Below, piece by piece: positions 17,681 to 27,000 of a DNA stretch of 32,526 nt. The notes beneath the pieces were generated by a model. It ran no database searches, had not been told where the DNA came from, and saw nothing but the letters and a program-made list of their open reading frames with translations. Position 1 is the first letter of the stretch; the number at the start of each line of letters is the position of its first letter. Source of the DNA: Rhodococcus sp. (in: high G+C Gram-positive bacteria) (GTDB lineage Bacteria > Actinomycetota > Actinomycetes > Mycobacteriales > Mycobacteriaceae); contig JAAYXN010000059.1 in the NCBI GenBank assembly GCA_012515885.1, positions 1 through 32,526 of the forward strand, written 5' to 3'. Position numbers and translations under genes: made by a program.

Positions 17681-18657
17681 GGGTTACTCGCTTCTGTGGC
17701 CCCCGCTGTCGTGAATACTGCAAAGAGCCCGTGATGATCTGAGCCGGGAAGATCGACGACGTTGAACTCCTGCACGGTTAAGCCGCGGATGATCATCCGA
17801 TCGATCCCCACAAGCGCGGGGTACCACGTGTTTGCCGGGTACGAAGGTGTGATTCCGGCCCCCACACGCTCGGCGACGTCGTCGAATCCGTCGGTGAGGA
17901 ACGTCCGATACCGGGTGTGTGAGTACGTCGAATTGAAGTCTCCGCTGACGAGGACCGGCACCTCCGGGTCCTGTGCGGCGCGGCTATGAACGGCCTCGCG
18001 TAGGCGTTCCATTTCGTCGGCCCACCGCCACGCGGGTTCGGGGTAGGGCGCTCTCGGGTGCACCGCGAACAGCGCCAGTTGTTCGCTGTCAGATACTTCG
18101 ACAGTCGCAGACAGGTTGGCCATTGCAAAGTGCGGCAACAAGTGTTCGTCGCTGAGCGGGAACTTCGAGTAGATCCCGGTGCCGCCGCCCCCATCAGGTT
18201 TGGGGACGAGGAACTGCTCGGGTAACAACTGGTCGATACCTTCATCAGCGAGCCGCTGCACCGCGTCGTCGGTGAGTTCTTCAATGGTCAAGATGTCGAC
18301 ATCGCGGCGAGAAATCTGCTGAACCAAATCCGCTGCGTCGGATTCGCCGAGCATGATGTTCGCTTGCAGCACACGCAGGGTTGTTCCCTCCCCGGGCTCG
18401 TCCAGGCTGCCCACATACAGGGGAGCCTGCGTCGCCATCGCGGCGGCAACCACGACGGTTGCCACTGCCGCAATCACCCACTTTCGAGCGAGAAGCAGGA
18501 TGACGATGCCTACGACTCCGACAACGACGAGGAGTGGGACGAACGACGACGCCAGGATCAGGATGTTGCTTTCGGGCCCGACGTAGTGCGTCACCACGCC
18601 GAGCACCGAAACACCAACCGCGATATAGGCAATCGCGAGGAAGAACTTACGGATCAC
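17677..18657 (-). CDS. Membrane-anchored endonuclease/exonuclease/phosphatase family protein
   Basis: Protein of 326 residues. Three N-terminal membrane segments (about 5-26, 32-57 and 61-83) tether a catalytic EEP-fold domain (about 90-320), probably on the outer face. The fold's residues are visible: Asn100 (LQANIM), Glu127 (IEEL), His200 (AVHP), the GDFNSTYSH block (Asp240, Asn242), Asp286 (IDRM) and the GSDHHG end (Asp307, His308). The substrate is unknown; relatives cleave phosphodiesters or phosphoesters in nucleic acids, inositides or sphingolipids. Starts at GTG overlapping the MFS stop as GTGA, and ends in GTGA overlap with the glycosyltransferase. Its place inside a siderophore operon is unusual and might point to a lipid or envelope substrate. 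Confidence 0.85.
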   Translation of the reverse strand: MIRKFFLAIAYIAVGVSVLGVVTHYVGPESNILILASSFVPLLVVVGVVGIVILLLARKWVIAAVATVVVAAAMATQAPLYVGSLDEPGEGTTLRVLQANIMLGESDAADLVQQISRRDVDILTIEELTDDAVQRLADEGIDQLLPEQFLVPKPDGGGGTGIYSKFPLSDEHLLPHFAMANLSATVEVSDSEQLALFAVHPRAPYPEPAWRWADEMERLREAVHSRAAQDPEVPVLVSGDFNSTYSHTRYRTFLTDGFDDVAERVGAGITPSYPANTWYPALVGIDRMIIRGLTVQEFNVVDLPGSDHHGLFAVFTTAGATEASNP

Positions 18658-20012
18658 CTCTCGGCCAGCTCCGCTCCAGAATCGCTACCGGAATGAGGTT
18701 CGCCGTCGACGACGATGGGGGTGGTCTCCCCCGATACTCGGCGCAACCCGCCCGCGAACGCCAGCAAGATCAGCGACAGCACGAAGCCGCTCAGGCTGTA
18801 GTAGATGACGGCGTCGGCGGCCGAGAAGATTGAGCCGAACGCGCCAGCAATAACGGCGCCGACGGCGAGGCCACCAGCTTGCTGAGCAGAAAACAGACCG
18901 TTGACCCGGCCCAGCATCGAGGTGGGTGTGTGGATTTGTAGCAGCGAGAACCGCAGCACTTCCTGCACCGAACTCAGTGCGCCGGCAAGGACGAGGAAGA
19001 CGAACGCGACAGCGATGGCCGCGACAGCGCCCACCGCGGCCTGCACTAGGAACGCTAATGCACCTGCGACCAGCAGGACCATGCCTGGCCGCGCCGAGCG
19101 TGTGAGCCAACCGCTCGTCACCGTCGCGACGACAGCGCCGACCGCCATGGCCGCGTACAACATTCCCGCTGCGCGCGAGTCGCCACCGAACTGCTGGTCG
19201 ACCAGTGCGGGAACAAGCACGAGGACACCGCCGCCGAGCATCGCGATAATGCCTGATGCCATCACGCCGCCGACGACTCGTGAGCGAAGCAGCAGATCGC
19301 CGACTGTTTCTTCGCGAGCCTGCTCGCCTGCGGCCGCCGACGACTTGTCGCTGTCACGTTGCTCCCCATCATGTTGCTCGCCGTCATGTTTGGGGGGCAG
19401 TAGCGGAGGCAAGCCGTACAGCAGGGCGATCGTGATGGCAGTGCCGATTGCCGCGATCCAGTAGTTCCATGCCACCGACGCGGCAGCGATCACCATTCCG
19501 CCGAGGGCCGGTGAGACGACGGCACCGGCCCGGGCGCCCAGAACATTCAGTGCACCCGCACCAACCAACTGGTCTTTCGGGATGAGCGCGGGGATGACGG
19601 CGAGGAGCGCCGCCACACTAATCGAACCGATCAGCCCGTTGATGAACGCGAGAACAAAGATCGCGATCACCGACGGTGAGTCGAGCATGGCGTTGACCGC
19701 CAAACCCACGAAGGTGATGCCGGATACTGTGCGCGCAAACAGGATCAGGAGACGACGGTCGTAGCGGTCGGCGAGCCCACCACCAACGATCATGCCGACG
19801 ATGGCGGCGCCACCTTCGACTGCCGCGACCAAACCAACGAGGAACGATGACTCTGTGAGCGCGTACATCTGGATCGGCACACCCACCATGAGCATGCCGA
19901 TACCGAAGATGGAGATTGTGCGTGCAATGAACACCCTGCGGAACGGCGCACTTTCGCGCAGTGGCCGCAGGTCCATCAGTATCCGGCTATCAGCCTTCGA
20001 ACTTTCCGGCAT
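18654..20012 (-). CDS. EntS-like MFS siderophore exporter
   Basis: Major facilitator superfamily protein of 452 residues with about twelve membrane segments. It resembles the E. coli enterobactin exporter EntS: FRRVFIARTISIFGIGML at the start, the motif-A loop GGLADRYDRR, VIPALIPKDQLVGAGALNVLGARAGAVVSPALGG and VAWNYW in the N-terminal half. A charged central loop (about 215-240) holds a 15-base repeat (HDGEQ twice). It probably expels the newly made siderophore. Start: ATG at 20010-20012, separated from the TGA of the binding-protein gene by one base; a frame extension to 20060 lies within that gene and is rejected. The downstream phosphatase-like gene overlaps by four bases. Confidence 0.85.
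   Translation of the reverse strand: MPESSKADSRILMDLRPLRESAPFRRVFIARTISIFGIGMLMVGVPIQMYALTESSFLVGLVAAVEGGAAIVGMIVGGGLADRYDRRLLILFARTVSGITFVGLAVNAMLDSPSVIAIFVLAFINGLIGSISVAALLAVIPALIPKDQLVGAGALNVLGARAGAVVSPALGGMVIAAASVAWNYWIAAIGTAITIALLYGLPPLLPPKHDGEQHDGEQRDSDKSSAAAGEQAREETVGDLLLRSRVVGGVMASGIIAMLGGGVLVLVPALVDQQFGGDSRAAGMLYAAMAVGAVVATVTSGWLTRSARPGMVLLVAGALAFLVQAAVGAVAAIAVAFVFLVLAGALSSVQEVLRFSLLQIHTPTSMLGRVNGLFSAQQAGGLAVGAVIAGAFGSIFSAADAVIYYSLSGFVLSLILLAFAGGLRRVSGETTPIVVDGEPHSGSDSGAELAER
19355..19384 (-). repeat. 15-base tandem repeat in the MFS central loop
   Basis: Two adjacent 15-base units (12 of 15 identical) with a partial third encode the H-D-G-E-Q repeat of the hydrophilic loop between the two halves of the exporter. 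Copy change would stay in frame. Confidence 0.6.
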
Positions 20013-20013
20013 A

Positions 20014-21087
20014 TCAGCGTGCCGAGCCCTTCTCGATCGCCTCAGCGATCTCCGGTGCAACCTGATCGGTCGCCCAATCCAGGGACAGCGCTGACGGGAA
20101 GCCCACCGCGTTGGGGCGTCCGGTGTTGCGGGCCAGCGACACGACAGCGCCAGCCTGGACGGCGGGCAGCTGGTTCCATGCTTCGAACTTGGTCAGGTAT
20201 TCGAGGTCACCGGTCGGTGAGACGACGACGAGGACGTCCGCGTCGAGATCACCGATGTTTTCGTACGACAGCAGTCCGCGGCCGTCGGGATCGACAGGCA
20301 GCGTGGTGGCGTAGGGGCTCAGCGTCAAACCGAGTGAGCTGAGGAACTGTCCGATACCGCGCTCATCGGAGGCGAGGACAGCGAGCTGGCCGCCGCCCAT
20401 GTCACCGATGATGGCGTTGTAGGTCTTGCCCTCGAACTCGGGGTGCGCCTGCTTCGCTTCTTGAAGGCTTGCGTCGGCCTGCGCGATGACTTCTTCAGCC
20501 TTCTCCGGGATACCGAGAGCTTCGGCGACCTTGCGTGTCGAGTCCTGCCACGGCTCACCGTTGGCCTGAGTGTCGAAGTGCACGACGGGGATCTGCGGGT
20601 TCAGCTGGTCAAACGAGGTCTGATCCAGGCCCCAGAATCCGGTCGAGACGATGATGTCCGGTTCAAGCGCAACGATGTTTTCGGTCACTGATCCCAGGCC
20701 CGCATCGAGCTGCAGGAGTTCCGGGGTGGCCGATCCGAGGTCCTTGAGGGCCTGCTCTTCCCACGGCCACACGCCGGTGTTGTTGGTGGCAGCGAGGTTC
20801 TGGCGGTCCACGGGCAGCGCGATGGGTGTCACGCCGAGCGAGAGCAGAATGTCTGCGTCCTGCGGGGACAGCGGCAGCGCCCGTACCGGCGGTGCCTCGA
20901 CCGTCGCCTCACCGAACTTGCCGGTGAGGGTCACCGGGAAGGCGTCGGCGTTGGCCGATACCGGTGCGGACGTGTTGTCGGCGTCATCGTTCGAGCTGCA
21001 CGCACTGACACCCACAACTAGCGCTGCAGCCGCGAGGGCGGCCCCCAACCTGATCCGGCCCTTGCGGGTCCACTGCAGTTTCATCAT
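20014..21087 (-). CDS. Iron-siderophore ABC transporter substrate-binding lipoprotein
   Basis: FecB/FepB-type periplasmic-binding protein of 357 residues (class III, TroA-like fold with a single linking helix). The signal peptide ends in the lipobox VSAC with the lipidated Cys at residue 30, followed by a Ser/Asp/Asn linker. The mature protein has LPLSPQDADILLSLGVTPIALP, the LEPDIIVSTGFWGLDQ block, VVHFDTQA and a C-terminal lobe with GLTLSPYATTLP and ADVLVVVSP. It should capture the ferri-siderophore and pass it to an ABC permease; no FecCD permease or ATPase is in this window. Its ATG overlaps the NRPS TGA as ATGA, with AGAGGA just upstream, so the two are cotranslated. Confidence 0.92.
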   Translation of the reverse strand: MMKLQWTRKGRIRLGAALAAAALVVGVSACSSNDDADNTSAPVSANADAFPVTLTGKFGEATVEAPPVRALPLSPQDADILLSLGVTPIALPVDRQNLAATNNTGVWPWEEQALKDLGSATPELLQLDAGLGSVTENIVALEPDIIVSTGFWGLDQTSFDQLNPQIPVVHFDTQANGEPWQDSTRKVAEALGIPEKAEEVIAQADASLQEAKQAHPEFEGKTYNAIIGDMGGGQLAVLASDERGIGQFLSSLGLTLSPYATTLPVDPDGRGLLSYENIGDLDADVLVVVSPTGDLEYLTKFEAWNQLPAVQAGAVVSLARNTGRPNAVGFPSALSLDWATDQVAPEIAEAIEKGSAR

Positions 21088-24000
21088 GATCCTCTCGTTG
21101 TGCTCTCGAACGTCTGACTTGAAGATTCCATGTGCGTCGCCAATTCTGCGATGGATTGCGCCGCAAACACCGCTGCCGCGGTGGTGTCGAAGCCTGCCTC
21201 GCGGACCTTCCGCAGCAGCGCCATCACGCCGATGCTGTCGAGTCCTAGCGAGAAGACGTCGTCGTCAGCTCCGACTTGATCCACACCCAAAACCTGCGCG
21301 ATCGCATCGCACAGCACCTGTTCTGCGGGCGTCGACGGTTCACGATAAGCCGTCAGGTCGAGTTCTGGGCGTGGCAGCGCACGGCGGTCAACCTTGCCGT
21401 TGGCTGATGTCGGGATTGCTGCCAGGACGGTGATCGTTGCCGGAACCATGTAGTCGGGCAGAAGCGTGCGCAGGTCTGAGCGCAGCGCATCGAGGCTGAA
21501 TGTGCCCTGGTCCGCGGGCACCACGTAGGCGCATAGTGCTGTGGGTGCACCCAGATCTGTCCGGGCGATGACGACCGCGTCTTGGATGTCGGCGCGGGCG
21601 AGGAGTGTCGCCTCAATTTCGGCGGGCTCCACCCTGTGTCCACGAATCTTGACCTGGTCATCGCCGCGGCCGCGGTACGCAATGGTGCCGTCTGGCAGCC
21701 ACCGAGCGCGGTCCCCGGTGCGGTACATGCGGGTTCCGTCGCTGTCCGCCACGAAACGTGTTGCGGTCAAAGCTGATTCGCCGCGGTATCCGCGTGCGAG
21801 TCCTTCGCCGGACAGGTACAGCTCGCCGGTCACACCGACCGGTACTGGCTGTAGCCAGCGGTCGAGGATGCGCGCCGCGGTGCCTGCGACAGGGCCGCCG
21901 GCCACCGGCTGCGCGGACTGCGACGTGCGGGCCACCAGTGCATCGACGGTGCTTTCGCTGGGTCCGTACAGGTTGAACGCCAGTGTCCCGCGGGTGGCAG
22001 CCAACCCGTTCAACCGGTCCCACAGCGGACCCGCGACGGCCTCGCCGCCGAATCCGAGTGTCGTCGGCCCCTCGTCGCCCACGAGTCCCGCATCGAGCAG
22101 CTGGGTCAGGTGTGATGGAGTGACTTCCAGGAAGTCCCAGCGTTGACGGTGTGCCTGCGCCACCATCTGCACGGGATCGCGGCGGGTGTCCTCATTGACC
22201 AGGTACAGCGTGTGCCCATCGAGCAGCCACAACTGCGGCTGCCAGGACGCATCGAACGCGAAAGACCACGCGTGCCCGACGTGCAGGTGGTCACGGCCAG
22301 CCTGCGCTGTCGTCGGCTGGTAGAGGTCCGCGCGGTGACTGTGCCACAGCGCGACGAGGCCACGATGCACTGCCTCCACAGCTTTCGGTGTGCCTGTGGA
22401 ACCTGACGTAAACACCACATACGCGGGGTGCTCCGCGAGCAGCGGAGCCTTCCGATCGGTATCGGTCAGCGGCGCATCCGAGTAGGCAGCAAGCGCATCG
22501 TCGAACGTCGGGTCATCAAGAACAACCACGTGACCGCGATACGTGCCTGGAAGCGCTGACGCTGTCGATTCTGTAGTGAGAACAACCGTGGGCTGCGCGG
22601 TCTCCAGGATCGTTTCGATGCGCGCCGTCGGGGTCGCCGGATCGATCGCGACGTAGGCGCCGCCCGCCGTCATGACACCGAAGATCGCGGACAGTGCGTG
22701 TGTCGTACGCGGCAGCAGCAAGGCGACCGGAACTTCCGGGCCGACGCCTTGAGCCACAAGGTGGCGCGCGAGGCGACGCACCCGGCTTGCCAGTTCGGTA
22801 AACGACCACTCCCGCTCGCCATCAACGACGGCGACTCGATCGGGGTACTGCTCGGCAGCGTGATCGAACAGGTCTACCGCAGTGTTCGCGGCGCCGCTGA
22901 TCCCTGGCCGCGACGACGCCGTGTCGATGAGCTGGCGATCCTGCACTGGAATAGCCGACAGCTGCGAAAGCCGTTCGGTCGGTGCAGCGTTCGCGAGCTG
23001 ACCAAGAAGTACGGTCAGTCCATCGGCGAGGCGCTGTACAGTCTCGCGATCGAACAGATCGCTGCTGTATTCAATGACGCCAACCACGACATCAGCGCTC
23101 TCGCCTGCGTCAGCACCAGCGAGCCCGGTGTATTCGACGAAGTCGAAAGACAAGTCGAACTTTGACGTATCCGGCTCGATCGGCTGCGGCGTGATGCCGC
23201 CGCCAAGCAACTGGGTCGGATCAGGCTGTGTCAGATACACAATCATCGTCTGGAACAGCGGATGCACCGAGCGCACACCGGCCCGTCGACCTGACACAGC
23301 GTCAACGACCTGGTCGAACGGCACATCCTGGTTCTCGAACGCAGCGAAGTCGGTGGCCCGCACGCGGTCCAGTAACTGTGCGACCGTCGGGTCGCCAGAG
23401 AGATCCGCGCGCAGCACAAGCGTGTTGAGGAAGAAGCCCACCAACGGCTCCAGGCTCGCATCGCGTCGACCGGAGACCGGTGTGCCCAACGGAATGTCTT
23501 CCCCGGCACCAGATTTGCTGAGAAGCGCCGCGACAGCAGCGTGCATGAGCATGAACATGCTCACCCCATGATCGGCGGCAAGTGCCCGCAAACCACGCAG
23601 CGTAGGTGCATCGACGCCCAGCGGGACAGCGCCACCACGATAGGTGAACCGGGCCGGACGAGACCGATCAGTGGGTAGTTCAATCACGTCAGGAAGGTCC
23701 GCGAGCGCACTCTTCCAGTAGTCGAGCTGACCGGTCGCCAACTCACTCGGAGCACCCGCGTCGCCGAGGATCTCACGCTGCCACAGCGCATAATCCGCGT
23801 ACTGAACATCGAGTGGCTCCCACGCCGGGCTCTGCCCCACCTGCCGCAAACCATAAGCGGTAGCGAGGTCCGTGAGCAGCGCCGACGTCGACCACTCATC
23901 CACCGCAATATGGTGAATGACCAGGGCAACGACGGTGTCATTGCTCGCGTCCCGCTCGGTGTCATTGCTCGCGTCCCGCTCAGTATCGCCCTCTACGGAG

Positions 24001-27000
24001 AACAGGCTGACCCGCACAGGCACTTCGAACTGCAGATCGAAGCGGTGGCGAGTGGCCTCACGCAGCGCCGCGGTGAGGTCGGCTTCCGCAATCGTCTGAG
24101 TCGAGACATCGACACGCACCTGGTCGGTGGGCACGATGACCTGGACGGGCTCACCATCGGGGCCTGCCGGGTAGATGGTGCGCAGCGCCTCGTGGCGAGC
24201 AAGCAGGTCACCGATAGCCGCGGCAAACGCGTCAGCGTCGACGCCGCCCGCAACGCGCCACGAGATCGGCACGTTGTACACGCCAGCGCCCCCCGCTACC
24301 GCAGTGTCAGCAGATACGGCGGCATCGGCTGAGGCCGCAGCTCCGAGTTGTTCCACGAGCCACATGCGTCGCTGCGCTGCCGAAACGGGGATGCCTTCGC
24401 CGGACTCGGGTCGCTCGTAGCGGGTCAGCGGCGGCAGTGCGGTGCCGATCGCTCTGGTTCCCAGGACGATAGCAAGGGCGGCCGGTGTGGGGGACTCGAA
24501 AATATCCCGTACACCGAGGTCAACGCCCCATTCCCGCTTGATCGCATTGACCAGGCGGATCGCGGACAGTGAATGCCCGCCAAGCGCGAAGAAGCTGTCG
24601 TCGGGGCCGACGCTGTTGCCGTCTTCGCTATCGGCGAGTACGCCAGCGAACAGTGCGCACAGGCGAGCTTCCGTCTCAGTGGACGGTTCCCGCTGGGCGC
24701 GTGCTGAGGTGTCCGGGGTGGGCAGTCGGCGACGATCCAGTTTGCCGTTGGGGCTCACCGGGATCTCGTTGATTTCCATAATCACTGACGGCACCAGGTG
24801 GTCCGGAATCGCACCGATCAGTGCACTGCGTACCGCAGCGGTGTCGAATGCGCTGCGTACCGCGGCGGTATCGAATGCGGTGGCGTCCGCTGCCGCCACG
24901 ACGTAGCCAACAAGGATGGGTCCGGTTTCGGCGTTGTGAACCGAGACGGCAGCACGGGAAACACCGGGAGCTGCTTCCAGGTAGCCGGTGACCTCACCCA
25001 GTTCAATGCGCATACCGCGGATCTTGACCTGGTCGTCGGCGCGGCCGAGGAAGTCGAGTTCACCGCGTGCATTCCAGCGTGCGACGTCGCCGGTGCGGTA
25101 CAGGCGTGATGCGGCGTCGCCAAACGGATCGGCAACGAATCGCTCCGAGGTGAGCGCGGAACGACCCAGGTAGCCGTCGGCGACCTGAATGCCGCCGATG
25201 TAGAGGTCACCGGAGACGCCTTGCGGGACGGGCCGCAACCGCGCATCGAGGACATACATCTGGACGCCTTCACCGACGCGCCCGATGGTGGGCGCGCTGT
25301 CGCTGTGGCTCACGTCAGCTGCGAGGGTCACTTCGACCGCCGCTTCGGTGGGGCCGTACAGGTTGTCCAAACGCACCTGTGGCAACCGCTGTGCGACCCG
25401 ACGCGCTGTCGATGCCCCCAGCGCTTCACCGCTGGCGACGATGCGCCGCAGCGAGGTCAGGTTCTCTGGTGTAGCGAGCGCCTCATCCAACATCGACGGG
25501 ACAAAGTGTGCGATGGTGACGGCGTGGTCGCGGATGAGTGCGCCTACTTCGGCCGGATCACGGTGCGCCTGCGGGCCAGCGACGATGGCGGTGGCGCCGT
25601 GCAGGAACGGCCAGAACAGTTCCCAGACGGAGACGTCGAAGCTGGCCGGGGTCTTGACGATGATCCGGTCGGCGTCGGTGATCGCGTCGTCGGCCTGCAC
25701 CCAGTCGAGTCGGTTGGTGACGCTGCGATGCGCGACGACGACGCCCTTGGGGTTGCCGGTGGAGCCGGACGTATAGATCACGTAGAGCGGATGCGCTGTG
25801 GTGACTGCTCCCCCACGCTCAGCATCGGTGATCGCGGCCGTGTCACTGCTGGTGATCGCGGCCGCTGTTTCCGGGTCGTCGAGAACGATGACTGAGCTGG
25901 CGGTGTCAGGTAGCTCGACTCCGGTGGCAGTCAGTACCGATGCGGGCTTCGCGTCGGTGAGTAGGTACTCAATTCGGCTCTGCGGCAATGTTGTATCGAT
26001 CGGCAGGTACGCGGCGCCCAACTGCACGGCGGCGTGAATGGCCACGATCTGGTCGATCGAGCGGGGAACGGCGATGGCAACAATGTCACCGGAGCGGGTT
26101 CCCTGCGCCGCCAAGTACCGCGCTATCTGCGCGGTGCGTGCAGCGAGTTCGCGGTAGGACAGTTCGACGCGCTCGCCCGAGAGCGTGGCGCCGACCAGCG
26201 CGGTCGCCTCGGGTGTGCGCTGCGCGGCAGCGCGCAGCGCCTCACCCACAGTGGAGGCAGAAATCGACTGCTGCGGAGCGGTATTCGCGATTGCGGGACC
26301 ACCGTCTCCGAGCGCCAAGGCCGCGCTGGCTGCGGCGTCAGAGAGCACGGTCAATTCATCGATGCGTGCCTGTTCACCCGCACCGCAGGCGCCCAACAGC
26401 TGAACGAGAGCGTCGGCAAGTGACTGTGCTGTCGCCTCGTCGAACAGATCAGTCGCGTACTCGACGTTGATCGAAATCTCGCCGGTGTCCGGCGCGTCGA
26501 CGTAGGTGATCGTGAGATCAAACTTGGCGCGCACATTCGACAGCGGCTCCCACTCGGTGGGGATGCCGAGGAAATCAGGCAGCACAGCGGGGCGCTGCAG
26601 GTAGCTGAGCATGACCTGGAACAGCGGGTTCCGGCCGTCAACACGTGCAGGCGCCAGCTTTTCTACGAGAAGCTGGAACGGCAGCTCTTGATGCTCCATC
26701 GCTTTGAGGTCAGCGTCGCGCACACGCTCGACAAGCTCACCGAAGGTGGGGTTGCCGGACACGTCGGTGCGCAGTACCACGGTGTTGACGAAGAAGCCCA
26801 CCAAATCGTCGAGGGCACTGTCGCTGCGTCCCGATGCGGGCGAGCCGACGACGATGTCCTCCCCTGCTCCGAACCGAGACAGGGCCGCGGCAGTGGCTGC
26901 GTGCAGAACCATGAAGGGGCTCGCGCCGTGGGCGTCCGCAATCGTTCGCAGCGCATTACCGACATGGGGATCGACGGTGGCGCGCACTGTTCCGGCATTG

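Larger units (their letters stand above)
24465..26262 (-). other. NRPS A2-T2: serine-like adenylation and carrier domains
   Basis: Adenylation domain with YTSGSTGNPKGVVV, SFDVSVWELFWP, NLYGPTE and NGKLDRRRLP. Specificity residues read D-V-W-H-V-S-L-V-E-K (Asp2280 first), close to the known serine codes such as DVWHLSLIDK. The carrier follows with LGGHSL (Ser2635). In-frame tandem duplications of 27 and about 24 bases occur at 24826 and 25827. Confidence 0.85.
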
